Origin: Brucella rhizosphaerae
GTDB lineage: Bacteria > Pseudomonadota > Alphaproteobacteria > Rhizobiales > Rhizobiaceae
Length of the DNA: 40,631 nt
Assembly: GCF_002252475.1 (NCBI RefSeq)
Contig: NZ_NNRK01000032.1
Coordinates: 1 to 40,631 of the forward strand
Reading direction: 5' to 3'
The notes under the pieces are model-generated. The model was not told the origin of the DNA. It ran no database searches and saw nothing but the letters and a program-made list of their open reading frames with translations. Each line of letters begins with the position of its first letter. Positions within the stretch are counted from its first letter, which is position 1. Below are positions 1-9,086 of the stretch, in pieces. Both the position numbers and the translations under genes were made by a program.

Positions 1-380
1 GTCTGGTTGGCATCGTCGTCAATCGCCTGCTTGCCGAGGAATACGAGGTCTGGTTGTTCAGCCTCGACCACGCCCTTCAGCACCTTGGCAACGCCAAGCG
101 GCTCAACAGTTTCATCAACCTTGACCAGAATAGCGCGATCAGCACCCATGGCGAGAGCAGTACGCAACGTTTCCTGCGCCTGAGCCGGACCAACCGAAAC
201 CACGATGATTTCCGTGACCTTGCCAGCTTCCTTCAGACGGATCGCTTCTTCAACCGCAATCTCGTCAAAAGGGTTCATCGACATCTTGACGTTCGATAGC
301 TCAACGCCTGAACCATCACCCTTAACACGGATCTTTACGTTGTAATCTACAACCCGCTTTACTGCGACAATTGCCTTCAT
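1..380 (-). CDS. etfB: Electron transfer flavoprotein beta subunit (partial, 3' end outside window)
   Basis: The visible 126 codons begin [20 protein letters not shown] and include the run [19 protein letters not shown] and the stretch GADRAILV, all typical of EtfB. EtfB pairs with EtfA to form a soluble AMP/FAD protein that takes electrons from flavin dehydrogenases and passes them to ETF-ubiquinone oxidoreductase. The start ATG is at 380-378. The gene runs off the left edge, so about half of a normal ~250-residue protein is missing; that is a window effect and not a truncation. It lies 50 bases downstream of a dimethylglycine-dehydrogenase-like gene on the same strand, and enzymes of that family are known to use ETF as acceptor. 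This suggests a dedicated ETF in one operon. etfA presumably follows outside the window. Confidence 0.93.
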   Translation of the reverse strand, partial: MKAIVAVKRVVDYNVKIRVKGDGSGVELSNVKMSMNPFDEIAVEEAIRLKEAGKVTEIIVVSVGPAQAQETLRTALAMGADRAILVKVDETVEPLGVAKVLKGVVEAEQPDLVFLGKQAIDDDANQ

Positions 381-430
381 AAGGCTAACCTTTCACTCAA
401 ATAGAAACGCGGCTTTGCGTCATCTGCATG

Positions 431-2872
431 TCAAACACGTGCACGCTTGGCTTCCGGATCATAAGGCGACTCTTCAATCACGCGCGCCTTGCGCATCTCG
501 CCCAGAACCGGGATTTCCAGCTCCGTACCCAGCACACCCAGATCAACAGGCAGCAGAGCCAGCGCTATATCGTGATTGAAAGTATAGGAATAACTACCCG
601 ATGTAACACGTCCAACGAGCTTGCCATCGTGATACACGCCTTCCGCGGTCAGCGTGCTGGCTCCATCTGTTTCGACGGCAAGTGTCACGGAACGCTGTTT
701 GATACCGCGCTCCTTTTCTGCAAGAAGAGCCTGCCTGCCGATGAAGTCACCCTTGTCGAGACGGATAAAGCGCTCAAGACCGCTTTCCCAGGCGCTTAAC
801 TCAGGGTTCATGTCACGATACATCGCACGATAGGATTTATCGAGGCGAAGCGACTCCAGCGCATGCAGCCCGATGAGACGCAAGCCATGCTCTTTGCCTG
901 CAGTCAGTAACGCTTCCAGCAAATGCCGCTGATAAGCGAGCGGATGATAGAGCTCCCAACCGAGCTCGCCTTCGTAATTGACGCGTAGCAGACGCACATC
1001 GCTGGCAAGACCAACCGTTCCCGACTTGATGCCAAACCACGGAAATGCCTCGTTGGACAGATCGATCTCTGTCAGCGATTGCAGAACCTCGCGGGCTTTC
1101 GGCCCAACAATGGTGAAACAGCCACGATCATTGGTGACATTGCGCAAGCTCACGCTGCCGTCTTTTGGCAGAAGCTTTGACAGGTCGTCGAAATTCCAGC
1201 GTTCGGCACGCGGTGTGGAAATCATATAAAAGCTGTCATCACCCATGCGCGCTACAACATATTCTGCCTGCACTCCGCCCGTTTTCGTCAGATGATGGGC
1301 GAGATTAACGCGACCCACTTTCGGCAGTCGATTAGCAAGAATACTGTCAAGCCACGCTTCTGCGCCCGGACCACTGACTTCAAACTTGGTCATCGGCGTC
1401 ATTTCAACAAGGCCGACAGCATTGCGCACGGCTTCGACTTCCTCGCCAACATATTTGCCCTTTTCGGTCCAACGCCAGCTGTACTGATCCTTGGCTTCCA
1501 TGCCCTTCGGTGCAAACCAGTTCGGCATTTCCCAGCCATTGAGGCAGCCCCAGACAGCACCCAGTTCCGTCAACCGATCATAGGACGGCGCAGTTTTCTG
1601 CGGACGCGCTGCGGGCATGTCCTGACCCGGATAGTGCTGGTCCGCATGGGTGCCCCACGCTTCTCGCACCTTTTCGCGGGTCCAGTTCTTGTTGGCATAA
1701 TCACCAAAACGGCGCGGGTCGAGTTCGCTCGTATCGATACTGTTGCTTCCTTCAACGATACGCTCAGAGAGATAATAGCCGATAGCACCACCCCACAGAA
1801 TACCGCCCGGTACACCTTCTGCGAGCCAGACATTATCCAGCCCCCAGGCAGGGCCGACCAGCGGCAACTCGTCGGCTGTCATCTGGAATGGTCCACGCAC
1901 ATTGGCCTTGATGCCAACGCGGCCAAGCGTCGGCACAAGCTCCATCGCCTTCTCCCAGTTCCACGAAACGGAATCAAAATCTTCTTCCAGAAGATCCGCA
2001 CCAAACCATTCAGGCACACCGTTTTCAGCAAACAACTTCAGATGTTCGGTCTTTTCATAAGGCCCAAACATCAGGCCGTCGCCCTCTTCGCGCAGATAGC
2101 CTTCAAATCCTTCATCACGCAGGATTGGCATTTCCGGCAGGCCCTGACGCTTGCGCTCAATCACTTCCGGTACGGCATCAGTGATCCAGTACTGGTGGAC
2201 AATCGGAATTGCCGGAATATCAAGCCCCAGCATCGCACCGGTCTGACGAGCATAATTGCCGGTTGCCGAAATAATGTGTTCGCAGATGATGTCACCATTA
2301 TTGGTTTTCACCTTCCACTCACCGCTTGGCAGACGCTCAAAGCCATTCACCTGCGTGTTGAGATAAATCTTGGCACCCTTATCACGCGCGCCCTTGGCGA
2401 GTGCCATGGTCACATCAGCAGGTGCGATATGGCCATCATCAGGATGATAGAGCGCGCCGAGCATGTCAGGATTGTTTTCAAGCAAAGGCCATAATTCACG
2501 AGCACGTGCCGGAGAAACGAGTTCTGCCCGAATGCCCTGCACCTCGGCAACGCTCATATAGCTCTTATATTCGTCAAGCCGGTCGCGCGTATTGGCGATG
2601 CGCAGCTGCCCGCATTTGTGCCAGCCAACATGTTGTCCTGTCTCAGCTTCCAGTCCTTCATAAATCTCAATGGATTTGTTGATCATGCGCCCAATATTGA
2701 TGTTGCGTGCATAGGAAGGGATCAGACCGGCAGCGTGCCATGTAGAGCCAGCGGTAAGCTGGGTGCGTTCCAACAAGACCACATCCGACCAACCTCTTTT
2801 TGCCAGACCATAAAGAATTGAGGCACCAACGCACCCTCCCCCGATAACCACCGCGCGTGCATGAGTCTGCAT
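431..2872 (-). CDS. Dimethylglycine/sarcosine dehydrogenase-like FAD protein with GcvT domain
   Basis: This 813-residue protein has an N-terminal FAD-binding (DAO) domain with the dinucleotide motif GGGCVGAS at about residues 11-18. The motif GSTWHAAGL places His46 where mitochondrial dimethylglycine and sarcosine dehydrogenases attach FAD covalently. From about residue 430 to the end it has the aminomethyltransferase (GcvT-like) tetrahydrofolate-binding domain. The length matches the family (about 810-860). Such enzymes oxidatively demethylate N-methyl glycines, hand the carbon to tetrahydrofolate as 5,10-methylene-THF, and reduce ETF. The downstream etfB supports this. The exact substrate (dimethylglycine, sarcosine or another N-methyl amine) cannot be read from the sequence. 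Start ATG 2872 has a purine-rich AAGGGAAC upstream. The divergent LysR gene at 3017 is its likely regulator. Confidence 0.9.
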   Translation of the reverse strand: MQTHARAVVIGGGCVGASILYGLAKRGWSDVVLLERTQLTAGSTWHAAGLIPSYARNINIGRMINKSIEIYEGLEAETGQHVGWHKCGQLRIANTRDRLDEYKSYMSVAEVQGIRAELVSPARARELWPLLENNPDMLGALYHPDDGHIAPADVTMALAKGARDKGAKIYLNTQVNGFERLPSGEWKVKTNNGDIICEHIISATGNYARQTGAMLGLDIPAIPIVHQYWITDAVPEVIERKRQGLPEMPILRDEGFEGYLREEGDGLMFGPYEKTEHLKLFAENGVPEWFGADLLEEDFDSVSWNWEKAMELVPTLGRVGIKANVRGPFQMTADELPLVGPAWGLDNVWLAEGVPGGILWGGAIGYYLSERIVEGSNSIDTSELDPRRFGDYANKNWTREKVREAWGTHADQHYPGQDMPAARPQKTAPSYDRLTELGAVWGCLNGWEMPNWFAPKGMEAKDQYSWRWTEKGKYVGEEVEAVRNAVGLVEMTPMTKFEVSGPGAEAWLDSILANRLPKVGRVNLAHHLTKTGGVQAEYVVARMGDDSFYMISTPRAERWNFDDLSKLLPKDGSVSLRNVTNDRGCFTIVGPKAREVLQSLTEIDLSNEAFPWFGIKSGTVGLASDVRLLRVNYEGELGWELYHPLAYQRHLLEALLTAGKEHGLRLIGLHALESLRLDKSYRAMYRDMNPELSAWESGLERFIRLDKGDFIGRQALLAEKERGIKQRSVTLAVETDGASTLTAEGVYHDGKLVGRVTSGSYSYTFNHDIALALLPVDLGVLGTELEIPVLGEMRKARVIEESPYDPEAKRARV

Positions 2873-2901
2873 TCCAAGTTCCCTTCCATGTCATATTTTG
2901 T

Positions 2902-2942
2902 GGGGATGACCAGCCCTCAAAAGAGGTAGCCGGGTGGTCCCA
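2902..2942 (-). promoter_or_regulatory. Possible structured leader of the DMGDH-like gene
   Basis: Just upstream of the flavoprotein gene the DNA can fold into a nested hairpin. Outer arms GACCA (2908-2912) and TGGTC (2935-2939) flank inner arms CCTC (2915-2918) and GAGG (2923-2926) around a four-base AAAA loop, and GGG/CCC can extend the base. If transcribed it would lie in the 5' untranslated region. I do not recognise it as a known riboswitch class and no terminator-like T run follows, so its role is open. Confidence 0.3.
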
Positions 2943-2994
2943 TTTGGCATTACATTACAGAGGGTTCTCGACGCTGTGAGCTTGATAAAAAATC

Positions 2995-3021
2995 TGCATA
3001 GGTATAACTTCAGATTATGCA
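2995..3021. promoter_or_regulatory. Inverted repeat TGCATA-N15-TATGCA, candidate LysR operator
   Basis: Perfect six-base arms at 2995-3000 and 3016-3021 flank 15 bases. The repeat sits between the divergent DMGDH-like and LysR genes and covers the LysR start codon at 3017. LysR regulators usually bind such interrupted dyads between themselves and their divergent target and repress their own gene, so an operator is a reasonable inference. Confidence 0.4.
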
Positions 3022-3940
3022 TAGACTCCGCTCGCTGATCCCCTCTGCCAATTATCTTTTCGTGTTTGAGGCAGCGGCCCGCCGCCTGAGCTTTACGGCG
3101 GCTGCGGAAGAGTTGAACGTCAGCCAGCCAGCGGTGAGTAAAACGATCAAACTGCTGGAGGAAGCGACCGGCCTGAAGCTTTTCAGGCGAGATCGCAGTC
3201 GTCTGGAGCTAACGGCTGAGGGGCAACGGCTCTATCGCGAAACGCAGGAAGCGTTCGATCATTTGCACATGGTCATCTCGTCCATGCGCAAGAAGCATTC
3301 ACGCGATATTATTCGGGTGTCGTTCTCATCATCCTTTGTGCAGCTGTGGTTGTTGCCTCGCCTGAAAAACTTCAAGGAAAAGCACCCCGACGTCGCCCTT
3401 CGCATCGAAGAAAGCAGCCGTGATGATCAGGATATGCTGGAAGAAGACATCGACGTTTCGGCACGCCTTGGCAATGGAAATTGGCCGGGCATTCGATCAT
3501 GGCCTTTTGTGACTGAAGAAGTGTGGCTGGTGTGCAGTCCATCCTATCTGGAAGAACATGGGGCAATCAAATCCCCGCAAGATTTGCTCAATCATACATT
3601 ATTGCATTTTGAAGAGCGGCATCGGTCCCGGCTTGGCTGGCGGGAATGGCTTGAACGCAGCGGGGTGCCGAACCCGCGCATAGAACAGGATTTCGTTTTT
3701 ACCGATGCTCTTAGTTCCATTGAAGCTGCGGTGTTCGGTCAGGGCATTGCACTTGGTTGGAAACATCTTGTTCGCGATCATATCGCGGCCGGTCGCCTCG
3801 TTCCCGCAATCGATATTTTCAACCGTTCTGGTGATACCATCCATCTTGTCATGCCAGCCCAGCGCCCACCAAAGCGGGGCGCTGAATTGTTTCGCGACTG
3901 GTTGCTGGAACAAGGCGCAGATGCCGAATTTGGCATTTAA
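3017..3940 (+). CDS. LysR-family transcriptional regulator (GcvA-like)
   Basis: The 307-residue protein has the LysR layout. The N-terminal winged helix-turn-helix spans about residues 12-70, with the recognition stretch ELNVSQPAVSKTIKLLEE. A substrate-binding domain follows from about residue 95 to 300. Length is normal for the family. The phrase SQPAVSKTIKLLEEATGLKLF resembles the GcvA subgroup, whose founding member controls glycine cleavage, which fits a neighbour that produces methylene-THF. It is divergent from the DMGDH-like gene with 144 bases between starts, the classic LysR-target arrangement. The effector is unknown. The ATG at 3017 gives a full DNA-binding domain and no better start is seen. 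Confidence 0.9.
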   Translation: MHRLRSLIPSANYLFVFEAAARRLSFTAAAEELNVSQPAVSKTIKLLEEATGLKLFRRDRSRLELTAEGQRLYRETQEAFDHLHMVISSMRKKHSRDIIRVSFSSSFVQLWLLPRLKNFKEKHPDVALRIEESSRDDQDMLEEDIDVSARLGNGNWPGIRSWPFVTEEVWLVCSPSYLEEHGAIKSPQDLLNHTLLHFEERHRSRLGWREWLERSGVPNPRIEQDFVFTDALSSIEAAVFGQGIALGWKHLVRDHIAAGRLVPAIDIFNRSGDTIHLVMPAQRPPKRGAELFRDWLLEQGADAEFGI

Positions 3941-3985
3941 AGCATAATCTTATCGATCCTCGTTTCACGCCGGTCGGATTATGCT
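3941..3985. repeat. Dispersed palindromic repeat, copy 1 (also possible terminator)
   Basis: Perfect nine-base arms AGCATAATC (3941-3949) and GATTATGCT (3977-3985) enclose 27 bases, starting directly after the LysR stop codon. The first 37 bases match 34 of 37 with an inverted copy at 31253-31289, so this is a dispersed repeat and not a gene-specific hairpin. It lies between the convergent LysR and purU genes and may also end transcripts. No long T run follows. Confidence 0.65.
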
Positions 3986-4035
3986 CTAAAACCTATCCCG
4001 AAAACCATTGCGCGCTTTCGCTGGAGGTGAATTGA

Positions 4036-4932
4036 TTATTGCGCAAACACAACGGTTTTGTGCCCATTCAGCATGACGCGGTTTTCTGCATGCATCTTCA
4101 CCGCGCGGGCCAGCACCCGGCTCTCAATATCGCGGCCTGTCGCCACAAAATCCTCGGCACTCATGGAGTGCGTCACCCGCTCAGTTTCCTGCTCGACAAT
4201 TGGACCTTCATCAAGGTCCGGCGTTACATAATGCGCTGTCGCACCGATCAGTTTCACGCCTCGCTCAAATGCCTGATGATAGGGCTTAGCACCCTTAAAC
4301 GATGGTAGAAACGAGTGATGGATGTTGATGATCTTACCGAACAAGCGGTTGGAAAGATTATCTGACAACACCTGCATATAGCGAGCAAGCACGACCAGAT
4401 CGGCCTGAGTTTCACGCACCAGGTCAAGCAATCGCGCCTCTTGCTCCGCCTTGTTGTCTCTATTCACGGCCCAATAAAGATATGGAATTCCAGCGTTCTC
4501 TGCAGTCTCGCGGCTATCTTCATGGTTGGAAACCACCGCAACAATCTCGGCGTTCAGCCAACCAACCCGGATCTGATAGAGAAGGTGCAACATGGCATGG
4601 TCGAACTTCGACACCATGAGCACGATCTTTGGCTTGCGGCTCGCATCTGCAATCGTGAATTTCATACCAAACCGTTCGCCAGCCGGTTTTAACGCGCGCT
4701 CTAGTGCATCACGTGACATGCCAAGCGGAGCACTGAAAGCGATGCGCATGAAAAAGCGATTGGTCAGCTTGTCACGGAACTGATTGCTCTCCACGATATT
4801 GCCGCCCGCAGCCGCAAGTTCCGTGGTGATGGCAGCAACGATACCGGGCTTGTCATCACAATCGAGCGTCAGGACAAATAGTGTTGGGTCGATGCTGGCC
4901 ACAGACCGCACCTTGACTGGCATGTCATTCAT
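4036..4932 (-). CDS. purU: Formyltetrahydrofolate deformylase PurU
   Basis: This cytosolic hydrolase splits 10-formyl-THF into formate and THF. The N-terminal ACT regulatory domain covers about residues 15-90 (LTLDCDDKPGIVAAIT). The C-terminal formyltransferase domain has the conserved block IINIHHSFLPSFKGAKPYHQ and, further on, GATAHYV. At 298 residues it is slightly longer than the ~280 of E. coli PurU. I chose ATG 4932 because the open frame extends into the upstream gene, while this start has AGAAAGA upstream and lies 19 bases after the aldo/keto-reductase stop. It is the last gene of the amino-acid transport operon. Its presence beside N-demethylating enzymes suggests it balances one-carbon folates and can drain excess one-carbon units as formate. 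Confidence 0.93.
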   Translation of the reverse strand: MNDMPVKVRSVASIDPTLFVLTLDCDDKPGIVAAITTELAAAGGNIVESNQFRDKLTNRFFMRIAFSAPLGMSRDALERALKPAGERFGMKFTIADASRKPKIVLMVSKFDHAMLHLLYQIRVGWLNAEIVAVVSNHEDSRETAENAGIPYLYWAVNRDNKAEQEARLLDLVRETQADLVVLARYMQVLSDNLSNRLFGKIINIHHSFLPSFKGAKPYHQAFERGVKLIGATAHYVTPDLDEGPIVEQETERVTHSMSAEDFVATGRDIESRVLARAVKMHAENRVMLNGHKTVVFAQ

Positions 4933-4951
4933 GATTGTTCTTTCTGAAATA

Positions 4952-6082
4952 TCACGAGTCTTTGGTGGATTTGCCAAAAGCGTAGTCACCTACCTTCGGC
5001 ACAAATTTCGCAGGCATATACCCGCTGGGCTTATCGCCAACCGAGACACCCGTATTGAGAATACCTGCCTGATAATCAGCAACAAAAAGCGAATATGGAT
5101 AAGTCGGTTGAATAGCACTCGCCTCATCCAGCTTTTTGCGCAGCTCGTCAGGGATCGCAAACGCAAGCGCACCGAGATTATCATCAAGCTGGGCAAGCTT
5201 ACTTGCGCCGATGATGGCTGCGCCAATACCCGGCTGTGTCACAACCCAATTGAGCGCGACTTGCGCCATTGATTTGCCTATAGCGTCGGATACTTCAGAA
5301 AGTGCTGTCACGATACGCATATTGCGCTCCGTGAAGAGCCCCAATCCCTCAGCGTTATCGCGATTGAGACGACCCTCACCGCCCGCCCGGTATTTGCCGG
5401 ACAAAAGCCCCATAGCCAGCGGACTCCAGGCGGTGATGCCCAGTCCAAGGTTTTGTCCAAGCGGCACAAATTCCTGCTCGATGCTGCGCTCGACCAGCGA
5501 ATATGGCAGTTGCAGGCTGATCGGCTGCGACAGCGCATGAGATTCCGCCCATGTTTGTGCACGCGCCGCATACCAGGACGGCACATCAGACAGGCCACAA
5601 TAGCGGATTTTACCAGCACGTATCAGATCATCGAAGCAGCGCATTACTTCTTCCACGGGGGTCATGCCGTCCCAAGTGTGCACCATATAAAGATCAATGT
5701 AATCGGTCTTCAGGCGCTTCAACGACTGATCGACAGCACGCATCATGTTCTTGCGACTGTTACCGCCCGCATTGGCATTGCCGGGCTCCAGACTGTTTGA
5801 ATATTTGGTCGCGATCACCAACCGGTCACGACTTGCAGTTTCCGCAACGAACTTGCCGACCAGCGTTTCGCTAAGACCCGCGCCGTAGGAGTCGGCTGTA
5901 TCGATGAAATTGCCGCCCACCTCCAGATAATGATTGAAGATGGTGCGGGCATTGTCTTCATCTGTGCCCCACGAGCCGCCGATCCCTCTCACGCCCCCAT
6001 TGCCAAACGTCATCGTGCCAAGCGCCAGGCGACTGACACGCAGACCGGAACGGCCAAGGAGGAAATAGTGATCAAGCGACAT
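4952..6082 (-). CDS. Aldo/keto reductase family protein
   Basis: The 376-residue protein is an NAD(P)H-dependent TIM-barrel oxidoreductase. The family tetrad is visible: Asp61 and Tyr66 in FIDTADSYG, Lys93 in VIATKYS and His135 in YMVHTWDG. The C-terminal cofactor motif GAAIIGASK is also present. It is a little longer than the usual 320-350 residues because of a C-terminal tail. The substrate cannot be told. It stands between the racemase-like gene and purU in the same transcription unit, so it probably reduces an aldehyde or ketone arising from the imported compound. Confidence 0.88.
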   Translation of the reverse strand: MSLDHYFLLGRSGLRVSRLALGTMTFGNGGVRGIGGSWGTDEDNARTIFNHYLEVGGNFIDTADSYGAGLSETLVGKFVAETASRDRLVIATKYSNSLEPGNANAGGNSRKNMMRAVDQSLKRLKTDYIDLYMVHTWDGMTPVEEVMRCFDDLIRAGKIRYCGLSDVPSWYAARAQTWAESHALSQPISLQLPYSLVERSIEQEFVPLGQNLGLGITAWSPLAMGLLSGKYRAGGEGRLNRDNAEGLGLFTERNMRIVTALSEVSDAIGKSMAQVALNWVVTQPGIGAAIIGASKLAQLDDNLGALAFAIPDELRKKLDEASAIQPTYPYSLFVADYQAGILNTGVSVGDKPSGYMPAKFVPKVGDYAFGKSTKDS

Positions 6083-6107
6083 CAGGAACTCCTCAGTATA
6101 AAGCAGT

Positions 6108-6842
6108 TTACATGAAGCCCTGATAGGGGCGACAGGCTACGGTCTGCTGGACATAATTGATCATTGAAATGAAATCGAAGACAGGCCGCCCCGTCACCTT
6201 CTGCACGGCATGTGCATAGGGTGGCAGATCGCTGCATTCGAGCAGAATGGAACGCACTTCCGGATTATCGCGGACCAGCTTTTTGGCAACTTCACAAACT
6301 TCCCGTTCGATGGCTGCGGTATCCAGCGTTCCTTTTTCCTCAAGGATCGCTTCGCGAAACTCTACCTGATCTTCCATTCCTGCCAACACAATCGGAACCG
6401 TGTCTGGAATGCCGCTTGCCGCAAAATGACGTGGTGTCAGACGTTCTGCATTGGCAGTGATAACGCCCACCGTACCGCGCGCCACTGCATGCATGAATGG
6501 TATCTGCATCAGGCTCGACAGAAAGACCGGAATATCGACCGCTTCCGCAACCTCTTGCTGGAAATATGCCATGAAGCCACAGGCACCTGTGATTGCTTTG
6601 ACACCGCGCCCCTGCAACTCAAGTGCCGCTTCCACGAAAGCATCACGCAACGCCGGATCGCGCTGGTTCAGCAGTCGATCAATGGAAGCGCCGCGCACTT
6701 CCTGATAACGCACGGGGTATTTATATGTAGTCGCATTGCCGACATTGCCGGGCACACAGGGATAGGCAGCATCCAGAATGAGAATGCCGACCTGTTCCCC
6801 ATACCACGACTGGCTGTTCCGGCTGACCGCATAAACAGTCAT
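6108..6842 (-). CDS. Asp/Glu/hydantoin racemase-family protein
   Basis: Of 244 residues from the chosen start. It has the two-cysteine layout of this cofactor-independent family: Cys88 in ITGACGFM and Cys203 in LLECSDLPP, each expected to act as acid or base on one side of the substrate. The open frame extends 20 codons further upstream, but ATG 6842 has a good GGAGA eight bases before it and begins with a typical first beta strand (MTVYAV). The family also contains maleate isomerases and decarboxylases, so racemisation is likely but unproven. It directly follows the binding protein of the amino-acid ABC transporter, which suggests it acts on the transported amino acid, perhaps converting a D-form. 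Confidence 0.8.
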   Translation of the reverse strand: MTVYAVSRNSQSWYGEQVGILILDAAYPCVPGNVGNATTYKYPVRYQEVRGASIDRLLNQRDPALRDAFVEAALELQGRGVKAITGACGFMAYFQQEVAEAVDIPVFLSSLMQIPFMHAVARGTVGVITANAERLTPRHFAASGIPDTVPIVLAGMEDQVEFREAILEEKGTLDTAAIEREVCEVAKKLVRDNPEVRSILLECSDLPPYAHAVQKVTGRPVFDFISMINYVQQTVACRPYQGFM

Positions 6843-6918
6843 CGTTGCAGTCTCCGATATGAATTTGGTTGAGGTGGATGCAGCGGCAATCCGCTGCATC
6901 AAGTCGTAATCTTATCGA

Positions 6919-7752
6919 CTATTCGATAAGTTTTGGCGCGCCAGTGTCACCAATGCTTTCCTCAAGACCATAGGATTTCAGGATTTTGGCAATCGTGCCA
7001 TCCTTGTGCATTTCCTCGATATTCGCGTCGAGTGCAGCGCCAAAATCCGTTGCGCTTTTGGCATAAGGCAAACTTGCCTGCGCTGCCTCCTTGGTAGCGC
7101 GAATGCGATCGTCAGGCTGCGCGATCTCGACCTTGATGTCCTTCAGGTTGCCATTCTTGGCAGCATAGGCACCTGTCGAATATCCGTCGATACCAACATC
7201 AATACGACCGGATGCGAGATCCTGATGCATGTTCACCGAATTCGGATAAAGGCGAAGATTAGCACCCAGCAACTTCTTGGCGTCTGTCACCCAGAGATAG
7301 CCCTGAACAGTGCCGACGTTCTTGCCAACCAGTTCCTCGACAGTCTTGATGCCATCCTTGGAATAAAGGCCCATCTGATCCTTATACAGCGGATAAGAAA
7401 GATTCATTACTTTGGCTCGCTCGGCTGTGCGATACCAGTCGCCGGTGGTGATATCGGCTTGGCCCGACAGGACATACTGAATAGCTGCAGCCGGATCGAC
7501 CGCAACAGGCTTCAATGTCAGACATTCGCGCTTGGCAAATTCTGTCGCAATGTCTCCGTCGAGCCCACTCATTTTGCCGCTTTCATCCATGAATGAATGC
7601 GGCGCATAGGTGGTGACGGCAATCGTCAATGTTCCTGGCGTAATGGTTTTGAACTCATGCTTCGGCGTGCAATCCTGTGCTAAGGCTGTTGCCGACAGCC
7701 CCATTAACATTGCGACACCGATAATGCCCTTGCGAATGATCCCGTTGTTCAT
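6919..7752 (-). CDS. Amino-acid ABC transporter, periplasmic binding protein (family 3)
   Basis: The 277-residue protein starts with an Sec signal peptide whose hydrophobic run ends at a likely cleavage after ATALA (about residue 25). The mature part has the features of family 3 binding proteins: GTLTIAVTTYAPHSF at the first strand, GLDGDIATEFAK, GQADITTGDW, and the late segment DGTIAKILKSYGL. These proteins capture polar amino acids, opines or betaine-like compounds in the periplasm. ATG 7752 has GGGGAG seven bases upstream. It is the fourth gene of the operon, after the ATPase and two permeases. The ligand is unknown; the neighbouring demethylases suggest an N-methylated amino acid. Confidence 0.92.
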   Translation of the reverse strand: MNNGIIRKGIIGVAMLMGLSATALAQDCTPKHEFKTITPGTLTIAVTTYAPHSFMDESGKMSGLDGDIATEFAKRECLTLKPVAVDPAAAIQYVLSGQADITTGDWYRTAERAKVMNLSYPLYKDQMGLYSKDGIKTVEELVGKNVGTVQGYLWVTDAKKLLGANLRLYPNSVNMHQDLASGRIDVGIDGYSTGAYAAKNGNLKDIKVEIAQPDDRIRATKEAAQASLPYAKSATDFGAALDANIEEMHKDGTIAKILKSYGLEESIGDTGAPKLIE

Positions 7753-7779
7753 GTGCGACTCCCCTTTTGTTATTGTGAA

Positions 7780-8442
7780 TTATCGCGCGGCATAAGCGGA
7801 CGACCGCTTCTCCACGTAAGATACGATCCATGCCGCTGGAACGCAGATCGTGGCATAGAGCAGTCCTGCCAACATCAGCGCAGGCATATATCGGAAGGTG
7901 TTGGCGCCGATTTCATAGGCATTGCTGACAAGTTCTGGCAGCGCGATGGTGAAACAGAGCGAGGTGCTCTGAAAGATCAGGATGGCAAAGCCCAACAGCG
8001 CGGGCAGTGCCACCCGCAAGGCCTGTGGTAACAAAACAAAGCGCAACTCATCCAGCATACTGAAACCCATCGCTTCGGCCGCTTCCCGCTGACCATGATG
8101 GATTGATTGCAGGCTGGCTCGGATGATTTCACTCGTATAGGCGCCAGTATTCCAGGCAAGCGCCACCACTGCTGCTGCGAAGGAGGTCATTGTCAGACCT
8201 GTCGAGGGCAGACCGAAATACATGAATTGCAGAAGAACCAGTGCGGGCGCGCCACGGCCGATCTCGACCAGAAACAAGCTCGCATAGCGCGTAGCGCGAG
8301 ACTTGGCGCCAACACCAAGCGCCAGACCAAGCCCCAGCGGAATCCCGATAGCAAGGCTTAAAGCAGCAACTTGCAGACTGATTTTAAGTCCACCCAGAAG
8401 CGCCGGCATCCACTCGTAAAATTCATCAAGGGTGGGAAACAT
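7780..8442 (-). CDS. Amino-acid ABC transporter permease (HisM/GlnP type)
   Basis: This 220-residue inner-membrane protein has several hydrophobic segments. It has the permease EAA-like loop GQREAAEAMGFSMLDELRFV followed by LLPQALRVALPAL, where the ATPase docks. I set the start at ATG 8442, whose A is also the last base of the upstream permease stop codon (TGATG overlap), with AAAGGTGG as ribosome-binding site. A 17-codon longer reading would run into the upstream gene. It forms the channel with the permease at 8442-9086. Confidence 0.9.
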   Translation of the reverse strand: MFPTLDEFYEWMPALLGGLKISLQVAALSLAIGIPLGLGLALGVGAKSRATRYASLFLVEIGRGAPALVLLQFMYFGLPSTGLTMTSFAAAVVALAWNTGAYTSEIIRASLQSIHHGQREAAEAMGFSMLDELRFVLLPQALRVALPALLGFAILIFQSTSLCFTIALPELVSNAYEIGANTFRYMPALMLAGLLYATICVPAAWIVSYVEKRSSAYAAR

Positions 8443-9086
8443 CAGCGTGCCACCTTTGCTCTCAGATAGCTGTCCGCAGAGCGCGACAGCCATGCAACCG
8501 GAAGGCTCAGGAAAATGTAGAACAGGCCGACCAGCGCGAAGACTTCAATACCTTTGAACGTAAGCTGCGACACCTGATTACCGCGGAATGCCAGATCCGC
8601 AACGCCGATGGTCGATGCGACTGCCGTTTCCTTCATCAGCCCGATCAGATAGCTGGCAGCTGAAGGCAGCGCCACCCTAAAAGCCTGCGGAGCAACAACG
8701 TCGATCAGTGCGTATCTCGTTCCAAAGTTGAGAGCTGTTGCCGCCTCCCACTGACCATGATGGAGCGATGCCAGCGCACCGCGATAGATCTCAGCCATAT
8801 TCGCTGATGCAATCAAACCAAGACCGATCAGGGCTGCAACGAATGGGTTAATCGGCATGATGCCCATACCGATACCGAAGAAGATAATGAAAAGCCAAAG
8901 GATGGGAGGAAGCGCGCGCACGATCTGAATGAGGAAAGCTGCTAACCAGCGAATGGGTGCGAAACTGGCTCTGCGGGCAGCCAGTAATGGCACACCAAGA
9001 ATGCAGCCTATGCCAAACGAGCCTAACGTCAGTGCCAGAGTCCAAGGCAAGCCACTGAGGATGAGAAGAACATTATCTGCTGTCAT
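8442..9086 (-). CDS. Amino-acid ABC transporter permease (HisM/GlnP type)
   Basis: This 214-residue multi-spanning protein is the second channel subunit. It carries the loop [20 protein letters not shown] and then [12 protein letters not shown], the coupling segment of polar amino-acid permeases. Its ATG overlaps the ATPase stop codon by four bases (ATGA), and its own stop overlaps the next permease start, so the three genes are translationally coupled. Length is normal for the family. Confidence 0.9.
   Translation of the reverse strand: MTADNVLLILSGLPWTLALTLGSFGIGCILGVPLLAARRASFAPIRWLAAFLIQIVRALPPILWLFIIFFGIGMGIMPINPFVAALIGLGLIASANMAEIYRGALASLHHGQWEAATALNFGTRYALIDVVAPQAFRVALPSAASYLIGLMKETAVASTIGVADLAFRGNQVSQLTFKGIEVFALVGLFYIFLSLPVAWLSRSADSYLRAKVAR

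Noticed and set aside
1292..2494. Long plus-strand open frame (400 codons) opposite the DMGDH-like gene
   Set aside because: It is the antisense shadow of a well-recognised flavoprotein, and its translation has no family features.
2880..3016. Riboswitch (glycine or THF) before the demethylase gene
   Set aside because: A hairpin is present but the conserved cores of these riboswitches are not; kept only as an unclassified structure.
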